NCBI GenBank assembly: GCA_003427395.1
Contig: BFEA01000004.1
Coordinates: forward strand, 4,203,406-4,259,168
DNA from: Chara braunii
Lineage: Eukaryota > Streptophyta > Charophyceae > Charales > Characeae
Direction of reading: 5' to 3'
Length of the DNA stretch: 55,763 nucleotides
Shown: positions 42,277 to 53,755 of the stretch, one piece after another
Layout of the letters: each line of letters opens with the position of its first letter
Numbering within the stretch: position 1 is the first letter of the stretch
Made by a program: the position numbers and the translations under genes
Notes under the pieces: model-generated
What the model was told of the DNA's origin: nothing
The model's input: only the letters and a program-made list of their open reading frames with translations
Databases searched by the model: none

Positions 42277-42560
42277 AGGTTGTGCTGCCGGACTGCTGTC
42301 GTGGCAGCAAGACCTTCCTAAGGGAAGGTGCTGCAGGACTGGCCGCGCGACACTGAAGGTTTTTTTTCAACGCGAGTGTGGGGAGGTGCTGCTGGACTGG
42401 CAGCGTGGCAGCATCAAGGTCTCCCTAAGGGGAGGTGCTGTCCGTTTGGCGGCACGACAACGGTGATATTTTTTGTTTTTGAGGTTACGCTGCCAAAATT
42501 TTGGCACGGCAACGACACTTGGGTGGAAATTGCTGCATAATTTTTTGGCACGGCGACGTG
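42277..42560. repeat. ~48-bp minisatellite, six diverging units
   Basis: Unit starts are at 42277, 42326, 42384, 42433, 42482 and about 42526. The core is AGGTGCTGC-GGACTGGC followed by GCG-GGCAGCA, with CCTAAGGG at the end of units 1 and 3. Identity decays toward the right. Confidence 0.75.
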
Positions 42561-44083
42561 GTACCAGTTTCGACGGCGCGCCGAGCTGCGGTTCCGCTTT
42601 TAACTTTTGTGGTACGCAACGGTGATGATGGGCTATTTTCTCATGATCCGGCAGTAGTATGGGCGCTGATGCACATTTGGGATTGTGCGGCAGTGGTGTG
42701 TGGGCCGGCAACATGAAGAAAGTGAGGAGTGAGTGCACACGACATTGATTATTGGGCTTGCGGCACATGCGGTTTTCAACCAGGGCTACCTTTATTTTTT
42801 TTGCGCTGCGCAATGCGAGTAGTTTTGAGTTCAGGACCATTTGGTATTGTGGGCGATGGTATGGGACTGCATTGGGTCTATCTGGGACCATTTTTGGACC
42901 AGGTGGGACTGAGTTTGAGATCGGGACGGACAAGTTGGTATGGCTATTGTGAGCGGACAGAGTGAGAGGCAGCATGGACTTACGGTTGGTTGGAATATCC
43001 TTGGTGGTTAAGGTGCGGTTGGGACTGCATTGGGACTGTCTGAGACATTGGGACCACGTGAAAACTCATTTGTGGGAACACCCTCGAGGAGGGCTATCTC
43101 ACTTGAGTTTTTTTTGTGGTCCAACCTCTATTCTTTGAACAGTTTAGAGAGGACGCGGACCGTGATTCAGGAGAGAGGCCACAACTTGTGGAGTTGAGCC
43201 GCATATTTTCATATTCTACGAGGTCATTTCTTGTGATTGATATAATACTCGACTTTCTTGAGTGAGCCGGGCCACACATCACTCAAGGTCGGTTAGTTGA
43301 TTGACTCAGACTTTCCTTCACACCTATGTGAACCCACACTTGCTTGACCCTGTTCATTGAATGTTCATTGAAAGGTTAGAGGAAAGTTGTGTGAGTCATG
43401 CAAGTGAATGGAAAAGTCTTAACTTGTGTATGGGGTTGCATTGGTTTCCTTTGAAATTGTTTGTTTGCTTTGATTGCAGGTAGGTAGAAGAATGTTGTAA
43501 AGGACAAGCTTCATGGTGTCTACTCGGGAAGTTGAAAAATATTGTCTTCTTTTAACCTTACACCTGCCTGCCTGTAAAAATCACTTGTTGTTTTGAGAAA
43601 AAATATTATGCGTGTGTCATAGAATGAAAGCGATTGAAATAAAGCAGAACAGGTCAAATGGACTTAGTTTTGTTTCCCAAGGATTGACCCTTTTCTATCC
43701 CGAATGACCTCATCTACCTGTACCTGTCCAAATGATTCTCATTTTATATCTCCTTCAAGTTTTTTTCGTCTAAGTTACCCTGAACTTAAGAGAAACAAGA
43801 ATAATTGAAAGCTACTTGTAGTGCATACACTCTTTTTCTCCACGAAGCATCTAGGGCGGGGGTTCGTTGCTTTACGAGCTGGCCCTGTTATTGACCCAGA
43901 GTGGACCGTTTTACGGGGGGTACTTAGCCGATTCGGTGGAGACAGACCGACTTCTGAGATCCGAGTTTTGTGCTCAGGCAAGGAGTAACCCAGACCACTT
44001 CCTAAAGGGAGAGGCATGCAACACTTCAAGCAATGCACCTGATCAAGAATCATTAGCAAAGTAGTCTGTCATCCAAGAAGATA
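42561..44083. other. unassigned sequence
   Basis: No gene was recognised. Short open frames only. Confidence 0.35.
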
Positions 44084-44378
44084 AGGAATGTATGGAGACG
44101 GGTGTATGCAGACCTAATCCTTGGACGTTGGTATTTTGGAATGAATGACTTTGGCAACACGTCTCATCAAGTCAAAACTGAGACAGTCCGACTACCTTGT
44201 TGGCTGCATCGATGTTATTGTCGGTAACCAGCTTCTTGTTGACAATGTATGACTGTTTTGTGGAGTCCGACCTGGGGTGGTCGGATTTTCTTTTGATCTT
44301 GTGTTATTGGATATATCTTTGTCGAGTATGGTGGACTTTTAATTGAGTGTGATTATTATTGCTTTCGTTCGAGTTGTG
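44084..44378 (+). repeat. segment duplicated at window end
   Basis: This 295-bp stretch recurs without visible differences at 55469-55763, after a mate-pair adapter. The copy here is the genuine location. Confidence 0.9.
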
Positions 44379-44514
44379 TGTCTAAGGGACTAGGATTGAG
44401 TTGTGGGTTTCACGCTTGGTTGAGACCGTACTAGTCAACCGACGTTCGCTTCGTACTTAAGAGATCAGCGACTTAGGGAACGGACGACGCTCGGGTCCAC
44501 TTGGCGTTAACCAA

Positions 44515-45320
44515 GCGTATCTATACTATAGCAAACGAGCAAACGCCCTCGATTGACCTACCTCTGCGATTGCATTTAAAAGCTTTCGCACGTCGGTCAG
44601 TAACTCGGTAGGGATATGCCTCTAGGGGTGGTGACAACCCCTTAGGGAAGGAAAGCTTATGCCCCGTGAAGAAAACACCCCCCCATTTCCTGAATGTCGT
44701 CCCTGGTGATGGAAGCTCAAATGCTAGCGGCGGACACCACATGGCAGCTGATTGAAGGGTAAGGAGGAGGCACCGTGCATGGGACAAGTACTCCATTCCG
44801 ATCACGAACGTGAACGGTGCAGCGGTAGAAGTTCACTGGGTGATCCTCGCTTCGCAGCCATGACATGCTCAAAATCATGTCGGATTGGGTGTCCAAAATG
44901 TCAAAGGATACGGCCTCGCTTGCATGAGGGCAAAAGTACACGGGGACGGAATCAATGCACCGGTCGATTGACTTGTGCGTGTGACCGTCGGCCAACATGA
45001 CTTGCGTGGGCTGCGGCTTCCTCCGAACGCGTGACCCAAGGACAGCGAGTACCATAAAGTCTTGGCTAATGTATTTGCGACTAGCTCCGCAATCAATCAA
45101 AGCGTTGCAGGTCGCCTTTCCGATCTGAATGTGTATGTACAACAATGGCGCGTCGATGTCGTCGTACCGTTGTGTCTTGAACTCGCGGTCGGTCTTCGCA
45201 ACGTAGTCGTGAAAATCAACAACCTCTACTCCAACGTCCATCAACGGAGCTGGCACTGCAGTGTGCAAGTAATCCCGCAATTGTGCCATGAGCACGTTGC
45301 AATGCGGTTTCGGCAATCGA
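44515..45320 (-). pseudogene. Gy-D retropepsin-like protease fragment
   Basis: The frame 45316-44717 holds NALIDCGASRKYISQDF, a retropepsin active-site motif (D-x-G-A) with Cys where Ser or Thr is usual. This is followed by GHTHKSIDRCIDSVPVYF and DMILSMSWLRSEDHPVNF, the post-flap motif. The domain order matches the start of Ty3/gypsy pol after gag. No RT follows: recognisable sequence stops near 44515, so the element is truncated. It belongs with the gag at 45330-46665. Confidence 0.75.
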
Positions 45321-45329
45321 CCACAATGA

Positions 45330-46665
45330 TTTTTTACCAGTTGGGGGAAGGGGCATCCATTGGAAGTCCTCGAACATCAACAGGTCGAGCTCTTCAAGTC
45401 TTGACCATAACGTCGAATCCCCTGTGAAATTTGGCGGCGAAGCTGGCAAATCGGTTGCCGATGGTGGTGAAACCGTGCATGCGGTGAATTGTTGCACGTG
45501 GAGTGGCGGGTCCAACGGTGGCACCAAGTGGACAGAGTAATCCTCGTAAGTGAACCGAGGACTCGCGACATCCGCATTCTCCCCAGATGTGTAGGAGGCC
45601 GCTAGCAAGGCGGCCGAATCTAGCAGAGTGAGAGGTGGAGTCGCCTCACCTCCCGCGTTCCCGAGCTGATTCGAGGTCGAACGTCCTCCTTGCCTTGATC
45701 CTGGCATGGGAAGGTCTTGTGCTTGGTGTTGTTGCACCAATAGCAGCAGCCCCTCGTTCAAGTTAAACTTGACCCATGGTACTGGCTATCCGTTTCAGCT
45801 GGCGATGCGGTTCTCGCCCTCCCTTTTCCACGACAGTTGTTGTTGCTTCGCGGCTCGACGGCGGCCACCTGATCTCCCTCACGTGATGTTGGAGTGGTTT
45901 TCAAATCTTCCACAATGTTGTCCGGTTGGACTGCAACGACTTGCTGCGGACGCAGACCAAATTTTCCTTTCTCCACATGGGCTGGCTGCCACAATGTCTT
46001 CTTATGTGCAGCAGCCCGATTGCTCTTGATGATCTCACAACCCTTGTGGATGATTTCGCGATTTCCGAATGCGAGGCTCAAGGCGGCACACGATCGGCTG
46101 TAGAACTCTCGGCGCCGATGAGGAAATGACAAGTCGAGATCGGGTGTTGCCGCGATCTTTTGCCACTCCGTGGGCAAATCGCACATCGATGTGTTGCCTT
46201 GAGTCATGGCAAAGAGGCGGTTGATGGCGAGCGTCGGGGCATCGTCAACAATGAACCGCTTCTTCCATTCTCTCGTTAGATCTTCCCAAGAGATGTACTT
46301 GTGTAAGTTGTTGACCTTGACGCCGTGGATGGTTGCCATGTGGCTGAGCCAGATTTGCCATCCGCCCTTGACGTTGAACAGCGCCGCGATGTACAAATGT
46401 TCGAGGACCTCATGAATCCCAAGCTCCGTTGTAAAGCCTTGCCACCAGACGACTGGGTCCTGATGCGTATAGTCGTCAAACTTCTCGATCCGGAACGTCG
46501 CCATCTTGTAGTGCTTTGATGCACCGGTGCTGCGATTGTTGTCGGGTGGCTGGTGTAGCTGCCTAAGTTCGGCCTGCAAGGTGCCGAGCTGCTCGTTGAT
46601 GGTGGCTGGTGCGGCGAAGATGTTGATGTCGCCGAGCGTTGCGACTATGTGGTCAACTCGTTCCT
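45330..46665 (-). pseudogene. Gy-D gag fragment
   Basis: The minus frame can be read from DEEEERVDHIVATLGDI (about 46665) through ATFRIEKFDDYTHQDPVVWW, WLSHMATIHGVKV, WEDLTREWKKRFIVDDAP and FAMTQGNTSMCDLPTEWQ. This order (W-W...F, then W-L-F) is typical of retrotransposon gag of the PF03732 type. The open part runs to about 45758. A following frame (45761-45216), rich in Pro, Ser and Gln, links to the protease. No CCHC knuckle was found. I saw no LTRs for this element. Confidence 0.7.
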
Positions 46666-47095
46666 CTTCTTCGTCTAATCCCCCCCCTCTTCATCTGTGT
46701 ATGTGCGGGACCGGCGCCTTCTTCCTGTGTGAGCGCCAGGTCCCTTCACACCATGCGATGATGATGATGTATGTTTGGTCTGCACTGGGACATTGATTGG
46801 TCGGATCATTGGTATATTAGCCTTCCGCTACGCTATCTTGTACTATGTGAGAGAGGTCGGTTCTTGTTCTGGTCTGCACCTTTACGGTATGCGACACCCA
46901 GCCACCTGATGACCCCTTCACACATCTTTCACAAGGCTGGTGCTGACTTCCTTCCTTTCCATGTCAACACTTTCACCATCACTGCCCCCTTGTCCCCTGC
47001 AGTGATAAAGTTCATGACTGGCCTCTTACTGGTTATCGTAGTCCATCGGTCATCAATGTCCTGTGTTTAGACCATGTTGCCTGGATCGGGTCCAT
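46666..47095. other. unassigned sequence
   Basis: No gene, repeat or RNA was recognised. Confidence 0.35.
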
Positions 47096-47188
47096 ACTGT
47101 TATTTGTTGGGTTGTAGCTCCTGTGGTTCGTCAGTCCCCTCTGTTATTTGTCAGGTTGTAGCTCCTGTGGTTCGTCAGTCCACAACGG
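47096..47188. repeat. 44-bp tandem duplication
   Basis: Two near-identical units contain TGTTATTTGT, then GGTTGTAGCTCCTGTGGTTC and GTCAGTCC, offset by 44 bp. Confidence 0.8.
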
Positions 47189-48016
47189 GTTGTAATATGG
47201 CAGCATCAACCTCACCCTGGCTGCCCACCCATGATCCTCTCAATGTTCTTTTAGGATTCGGACTGTGCTACGTTGAGTGCGGAAAAGATTTCAAAACAAA
47301 CAGCGCCATTACACAGTTCATCTCCCTCTTCAGTTTGTCAACCGAGTGGTTGGTCATGGAGGTTTGTTGCCTTGCAGCGTTGTTGCTTGGAGGTCGTGGT
47401 GGACGAAGGCGGGTTCAACTCTGCAGTTGAACAACCATGAAGATATTTGGCAGCCTCATTGTTGACCAGCAGAGACATGATCTGTCCTGTGTCATATGGC
47501 CATGCTCCTCCCATGCTGTCGCTCTTAATCATCTGCCGGGCGAGTGGCACTTCTGCTGCCTTCAGCTTGCTCATCAGTTTCGTTGATGTCTTACTCGTTC
47601 CTTGCGTTTTATAAATGACAATTAGAATCTTCCTGCTTGTATGCTTTCACCCCTTCAAAGTCTTTGGAGCAAGACTTCTTACTGTGTTCTCCGCAAACCA
47701 CGTGACTTCACCATCGTCTTCTGGCCCTGGTCCACCCATTTCCAAATGTCGTGCTGTCACAACAGCACTTGCCTCTCATCACCTTCCACACCTTGGAAGG
47801 GTTCTTTTAAGCCGCCACAATCCCCTACAGTCATCTTCTACTTGTAGAAGAACAGGTAGTAGTAGTAGTAGTAGTACTAGTAGTAGTAGTAGAAGAAGAA
47901 GAAGTAGAGGACTCGGTTTACCTCACCATTTGTGAAGATCCATGAATGATGGGGATGGTGAGGAAGAAACAGGTGATGGTGATGGTGATGAAGAAGAAGG
48001 AGATTTGTCTCAGTAG
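47189..48016. other. unassigned sequence with TAG/AGA microsatellite
   Basis: A TAG-type trinucleotide run passes into an AGA run (about 47851-47905). A minus frame (47574-47338, 78 codons) begins MSKLKAAEVPLARQMIKSDS and could be an exon, but I recognise no family and see no supporting splice context. Sequence just before 48017 belongs to a GATGGTGA-rich degenerate repeat that resumes after the solo LTR. Confidence 0.35.
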
Positions 48017-48876
48017 TGCAAGGAAAATGAGCAAGAGCGAAATGACAGAATTCCAAATTGCAACATCACATTGAAAGCCAGATAGTCGTGAGCTGTCCAG
48101 AAAGCGGAAATGGACAAATATCACACCGTAGGAGACCAAACCAGCAAAACTCTTTGTCAATGTCAGCCGTCTCTCGCCACCATCAACAGTGTATTCAATG
48201 TCTCGCTCTCTCCCTTTCGCCCTCTCTTATTTCACCCTCATCTGTTCCCACATGCTCTTCCTCCACCGAAGACCACCACCATTCCCGCTGGCCCTCTGCG
48301 CCCAAGCCCGGCTATGGCTGGGACGGCGCTGCACTGTCTCGAGCAGCGGCCCTCACCCCCTGAGCCCGCGTACGCACGAGCTCTCCCACCTGCGGCCTCG
48401 GAGTGCTCATGCAAGCAGCGCTGCCGCACACAATGTGAGTGCCCGAGTACCGCACGGGCAGCCCGGCACTTTCCTATATGGAAAGTGGCTGGGCTTGCTG
48501 GCTGCGTGGCCTGGCGGCCGTGTGCCCAGTAGCTTCACGTTGGGCCGAAGTGTCTGCGCCCAGGCCCAGTTCAGATAGTGGCCTGGGACCGAAGCAGTTT
48601 GCCTAATTGTCCGACGTGGGCTGCGCCGCTCGCTGCAACCTGATAGGAGGAAAGGACGATCCTAGAAGATCCTAGTAGGCTCAGGCTTGTCACGGTTGCA
48701 CAGTGTGCTGGGCCCTTCAACCAACCGGCGGCCTGCAACTGTCTGGCGCTCCCGAATGCCCTTGAAATGTTCACTTTAGGCCTCATGGGGAAATGCAGGC
48801 CCACCTTCACTTAGGGCGGGCACAAGGCTACAAAAGGGCCTCCTTTTAGAACCTGCCGAGGATGGATATCCTTGCA
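48017..48876 (-). mobile_element. solo LTR, family B (diverged subfamily)
   Basis: It begins TGCAAGGAAAATGAGC and ends GGATATCCTTGCA, 860 bp. It shares the order of landmarks with the Gy-B LTRs (CACATTGAAAGCCAGATAGT, GCCTCGGAGTGC, TTTCCTATATGGAAA, TTCACTTAGGGCGGGCA) but is clearly older or from another subfamily. It carries no internal sequence. It interrupts a GATGGTGA-rich repeat. Confidence 0.8.
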
Positions 48877-48997
48877 ATATTTAAAAAAAAAAAGAAAAAA
48901 AAGTAGGTCAATCAAGGATGGGTACTGTGAGGAAGGAGTAGACAATGGTTGTGTGATGTCAGTTGGGGATGGTGAAGAAGAAGAAGAAGAAGAAGAA

Positions 48998-49028
<31 letters not shown>

Positions 49029-49300
49029 GAGAGAAAAAGAGGAAGATGAAGTTTGAAAAAAAAAAATGTAGGTCTTCCTCGCTACTTGTCAAGATCAATG
49101 AATGATGAGGATGGTGAAGGACAGTAGATGAAAAAGAAGTGGAAGGGAAAAGAAAAAGGAAATGGAAGTGGATTTAACACCCTGATTGTCAATATCAATG
49201 AATGTACGGGGATGGCGAAGAAAGAGTAGAAGAAGATGGTTGCTTCAGTATTATGAGGATGGTGGAGGAGAAGTAGGTAGCCATTGTGATCTTGTTGTCT
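48877..49300. repeat. GATGGTGA-rich degenerate repeat with (GAA)n
   Basis: Words TCAAGATCAATGAATGATGA, GGATGGTGAAG and AATATCAATGAATGTACGGG recur at irregular spacing. A (GAA)n run occupies about 48975-49021. Related sequence lies at 47930-48010 on the other side of the solo LTR. Confidence 0.6.
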
Positions 49301-49329
49301 TTACCGTTTGCAGGTTTATAGCACTGTGT

Positions 49330-49507
49330 ACCATTGGGTCTGTGAGCCATTATCAGGTGCGGAATCCACCTGTAGTGCATATCGCTGTGTCTAACAGCCG
49401 TCAGATTCATACCATTGCGTCTAACAGATGTTAACAGGGAAGAGACCCAATGGTATGCAGTATCTCATTTTATAATGGCTGTTAACGACTGTTAGACTTG
49501 ATGGTAT
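49330..49507. mobile_element. fold-back element candidate
   Basis: Two nested inverted repeats occur: ACCATTGGGTCT (49330-49341) with AGACCCAATGGT (49443-49454), perfect over 12 bp, and ATACCATTGCGTCTAACAG (49409-49427) with CTGTTAGACTTGATGGTAT (49489-49507), 16 of 19 pairing. All arms derive from one ATACCATTGNGTCTAACAG-like word. No ORF. Confidence 0.55.
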
Positions 49508-51327
49508 TGCAGTGACTGGGTGTGCACCTGCGATGCGCCGTGCTGGTTTTATCCTGGCCTGCAATCAATTGTATGCTATTGATTGTGACTATTTTGTGGT
49601 AATGGTCAACGGTAAAGGTACCCTTGCATTTAAAATTCATAACCCATATCATCGTTGTGGCCCTCCCTTCCTCAGTTGCCAAGGTCTGCCCACCCCTGAC
49701 TCGTTCGTTACCTCTATGCATTGGACCTGCTGTATTCTATTGGCTCCAAGTTTGCTGGGATAACTGATGACAGTTTCGACATTTGCATCCAAAGTGTGGT
49801 CGAAACTTCAACCTCAATACGAAAAAAAGAATATAGTGAGATGATCCTGCATAATCCATAATGCAAATATGAGATGTGAGGAAACTCAAGGTTTGGTGAA
49901 CTAGAAAGAAAATTTGGAGACAGATAAAGAGGGGAATAGAATGGACAGGATAGAAGAGGAAGGAGGATTACACAAGTTGGAACCAGTGTCTTGCCCCTTC
50001 TCTTCGCCCTCACAACAACAAATGAATGAATGGATGAACAGGAGTCGTCTCCGAGTATTCTTTCATACTGCCACCACTGAAAGAGCTCGTGTCTCAGGCC
50101 CAACCTCCCTCCTCTCCTCTTGGTTGCATCTCTAGCTATGGCGTTTCATCCATCTCCATCACGGATGTTGAAAAGACAATGCAACTACTGTCGGATGAAG
50201 CCCAATACCAGCTGGTACCTCCACAAACAAGGAACTGGAGATAAAGGTCCACCACAGCCGAAGATCAGTCTCCCATGTCGTCTCTCTATCTAGAAGTCCG
50301 TCCGGGCTCCAATTTCAGTCCTATGATCCTATCCCTGTAGTTCCCTTATTTCCAAACTACCGCTTCCCAATGCTGCAACTTCCCAGAACACAGTGGGGGA
50401 ACACAGTTAGTACTCCCCATAGCAATTATCAGGTCAATCTTACTCGAGACATGGAAATCTCAGAAAATCAAACCAACAAGTGCAATACTCAGCAAACTGC
50501 CAAAATCTCAGGATCGTTCTGTGTGGGTCGTTGCTATGGAAACAAAATAAGAAAGTAAAGAAAATGATTTCAATCATTTCAATGTACCTGTCTTCCTGCA
50601 ATGAACCTCTCAGTTCACCACCAATGAGCGCACACAATCACACACCATGCATGAATGAGATCACACGAAGTTCACACTGGAGGCCAGAGAGACGAAGACC
50701 AGGTAAGCGCAGCTTTAGAGTTCCAACAAATTATCATATGAGCAATTAAGAGTTCCAGTCACAAGCGCTCAACATCGCAAACCCAAGTAACCAGTATCTC
50801 CATTCAGGTAAGTATCTCCCTCAATGCTCTTCTCTCTTCTCTCTCGGTCTTCTCTCTCTCTACTACCTCCCTGTGTCTTCTTTCCCTACTTGCATGCACT
50901 CACACCCTCTACTACTCAAGGACCAACTCTGAACACACCCACTGCTAACTCTACTAACCCCTCCGAGGTCTACTACTAACTACTAGCAATGGCGCAGCTA
51001 TGGCTGCCTTCCCTCTGCCAGCGCTGGGGCAGCTATGGCTGCTCCCTCTCCTTCCCTCTAACAGCACAGCTCCCTGGCTCAGCGCTCAGCCCCTCACAAT
51101 AGCGCACAAGTGCACTAGCACTTCCACACTTCATGCGAATGAGCAATCTGCTGAATGAGGAGGCTGGCCAGTCCTTATATTGTCTTGGACTGAGCTTCAA
51201 CTCGTCCCGGCCTCTGCTTCTTGGGGCTTGACTTGGTTCTGGTACCACATCCCCACGGCCTGTTTGCTTCAGAATGTCAGGACCTGGTACTGTTCCCAAA
51301 TTTCATTGGCGGGCTGCTGCTTGGGCC
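49508..51327. other. unassigned sequence, possible LTR-like part
   Basis: No gene was recognised. The part 50810-51300 (CAGGTAAGTATCTC, a CT-rich tract, then GCGCAGCTATGGCTGCC and CAGCGC words) has the same composition order as the LTRs in this window, but no matching copy was found. Confidence 0.35.
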
Positions 51328-51530
51328 TGTGAGTCACGACTGTTCACTTGTGAAACATGACATTTGACTGTGGATTGTGACTCTTGCCTCTGGGACCCGA
51401 CTTTTGCTTGGGAAAGTGTCCCTTGCCTGCGGAACATGACTTTTCAATACGTCTCTTCAATATGAGATGTGACTTTTGCCCCTGGGATGTGACTGTTCAT
51501 CGGGTGCCTGCTGGACTTGACTCCTAAGGT
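51328..51530. repeat. degenerate short tandem repeat (GTGACTTTTGCC-type)
   Basis: Variants of GTGACTTTTGCCTCTGGGAC recur about every 25-40 bp (near 51377, 51400, 51440, 51470), with irregular spacing. Confidence 0.5.
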
Positions 51531-52558
51531 ACCCGACTGTGACTTCTCTGAAACTGGCCGACTTGGCCTTTCTTGGCCTAGGCCCTTGACCCTGAAATTC
51601 GAATTTGGGGTCTGAATCGTGGAAGGCCTTTCATTCCTACCTTGTCCCCTTAATTTCTTTCAATTTGCATACAATTGTTATGCGGATGTGCACTTGGTAT
51701 GTTTGCTTTATGAATGCCCTCTTTGCTCATGACTGGTGGCATGCTGAAGGTTGCCAATGAACAACCTTGTTTCAGCCAGTCACCAATGCCACCTTATCAG
51801 CTGCTTTGAAAACCCCTCTGACAAGTGATGGAAAATCGGGGGAATAGAGATTAGGATCGTTAGGTAACATGCAGTTTAGTTGTTCCATAGATTTTTCCTT
51901 CTTCTTTGAAACTTACAAGTCTCATTCCTGCTATTTTTTGGCTGCTTTGTGTTGATATGGAGTCAAGGTAGTCAAGTTCCAAGGAGGGGAGGAAAGGGAC
52001 ATAAAGGCGGCAGGTTTTGTCTCCCTCACTCTCGCCGCCTCCTTCCCCTTCCTGATGCTGGTATTTCACACTAGGCACACCTCGAACCATAACAATAGAG
52101 TGCTCTTGTAAATTGTGGCCCTTAAACATCAAGTACCTGGCCCCAGCCAAGTTGAGACTCGTGATTGAGCCTCTCCTAAAATTACAGAGGCTTGGGACAG
52201 GGCATTCAAAAGGCGGTGGGGAAAATAGATTGTCCCGTGCCTTGGGGTGGGACCAGGCACAGCACTAAACAGAATAAATTTCCGCCTGCCCTCAGGCGGG
52301 CCCTGTCCCGAGTCCCCAAACTTATCGGAAAGGTTCATTCATGATTTTCCAGATGTACTGACGGTTTGAGCAGATGAGGAGGAGAATGATATACAAGAGT
52401 CGGGGAGTTGCAGCATTGGTAGGATTGATTTATGTGGCATGTGTGACGGATGCAGATGTGTATAGCTTTATTCTGAATTTGGAATGCCCACTGATTCCTT
52501 TCGAATGAGATTGAAGAAGTGAAGTCAACAAGTGCATTTTCTTATCAACTGGTTGCAG
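51531..52558. other. unassigned sequence
   Basis: No gene was recognised. It ends with a pyrimidine-rich stretch and GGTTGCAG just before the candidate exon. Confidence 0.35.
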
Positions 52559-52798
52559 CTACTTTCTGAGTATGCGGGATCAACAATTCGAATGGAAAGG
52601 ATATCATGCGATGTGTTGGAAGGTGGTGGGGCGTTGGCTGAAGTTATGGGATTCTATGAGGCTCAGCAGCAAAAGGAGCAAGAAGAGAGAGATTGGTATA
52701 CATGCCAGGAAGGAATCGCTGGTGAGGACAGAGAACTGAATGATGCAAGTTTGGAGAATGACAGGGATGTGCATGATGCTCATGGTGGACGATTAGAG
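52559..52798 (+). CDS. candidate internal exon of an unknown host gene
   Basis: A 240-bp open stretch (80 codons, phase 0 at both ends) is preceded by an acceptor-like TTTTCTTATCAACTGGTTGCAG (52537-52558, shown in parts: pyrimidine-rich tract then CAG) and followed by a donor-like GAG/GTAAAC. The translation starts LLSEYAGSTIRMERISCDVL and is hydrophilic, with an acidic Gln/Glu-rich helix-like part (FYEAQQQKEQEERDWY). It contains no domain I know. An in-frame ATG at 52532 would allow a longer frame. Its complexity and codon look differ from the simple repeats around it. It could still be a chance ORF. Confidence 0.3.
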
Positions 52799-52879
52799 GT
52801 AAACCAGTCGACCTTGTTCTCCTCCTTCCAGCAGTCTTTTCAGCATTATTATAAAGGAAATCTGTGCACTTTTACCACT

Positions 52880-53000
52880 GTTCATCAGCACCTTGGCGGC
52901 AATGTTGTTGCTTTATGGAGAATATCAATGGAGCTTGGTCTATGTTTATGTGTCAATTTCAGCCTGCCTTGGCGGCAATGTGGTTGCTTTATGGACTTGC
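52880..53000. repeat. ~77-bp spaced direct repeat
   Basis: The string CTTGGCGGCAATGT(T/G)GTTGC followed by TTTATGGA occurs twice (around 52891 and 52968). Confidence 0.7.
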
Positions 53001-53330
53001 TGACCACACAAATAGAGGATAATTTGAAGACATAGGGTGAAGTTTGTCGCACACGTCACTCCTGCAGATGCTTGACCCCCTTGATCAGTGGACAGTCCCT
53101 CTGTTGAACTGCTGCCAGACCGTATGGATTTTGAGCTTCAGGGTAAAATGGGGAATTCAGGGAAAGGGATGCAAAGCTAGCCTACCAGAGTGGCCTGGGA
53201 CCGCTTCCCCGGCTGGGCCACCAGGCCCAGTGTAGCCTGCAGCCTGGACTCGTATGATCTTCTTTTATTTTCAAATTTGGTAAAGAGTCGCGGAGTCGCC
53301 TTCATGCAAGAAGTTGTTTGATATGTTATC

Positions 53331-53755
53331 CTGCATAGCATCATGTTTCTCTTTTTCTTCTTTTTTTTTTTCAGGCACGTTGTCGGGGACTTTCCCTGGA
53401 CCTTGCCTGGCTAGGCCACCCAGGCAGCCCAAGGTGCCCAGTTGGCCTGGCTGATAGCCGCAGATGCAAAAGCAATTTCAACTGTCTGAACCCTTAAAGA
53501 TGACTGAAACCATGTTCCAAATTATGTCAAACACATGTATGAGTGCGTGCAAGGCCTGGCTGATAGGCCCAGATGCAAAAGCAATTTCAACTGCCTGAAC
53601 CTTTAAAGATGACTGAAACCATGATCCAAATTATGTCAAGCACATGTATGAGTGCGTGCAAGGTTAATACATACGCATTGCAAAAAACCATCAAGAGAAT
53701 GAATTTTGGCCTCCATAGGAACATACATAGCATGAACAGCCACATGTAGCCCGCT
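53331..53755 (+). repeat. duplicated block Y, left copy (empty site)
   Basis: It begins CTGCATAGCATCATGTTTCTC, with a T-rich tract and CAG, then CGTTGTCGGGGACTTTCCC, and matches 54784-55310. Internally it holds a ~120-bp tandem duplication (GCAATTTCAACTG-CTGAACC ... ATGTATGAGTGCGTGCAAGG). At CTTGCCTGGCTAGGCCACC it lacks the insertion found in the right copy. Confidence 0.8.

Noticed and set aside
47338-47574. 78-codon minus frame that looks moderately protein-like
   Set aside because: No recognisable family, no splice context and no second copy; kept only as a remark.
52306-52330. CCCCAAACTTATCGG resembles the loop of the 30607-31329 hairpins
   Set aside because: Only about ten bases match and no complementary arms flank it.
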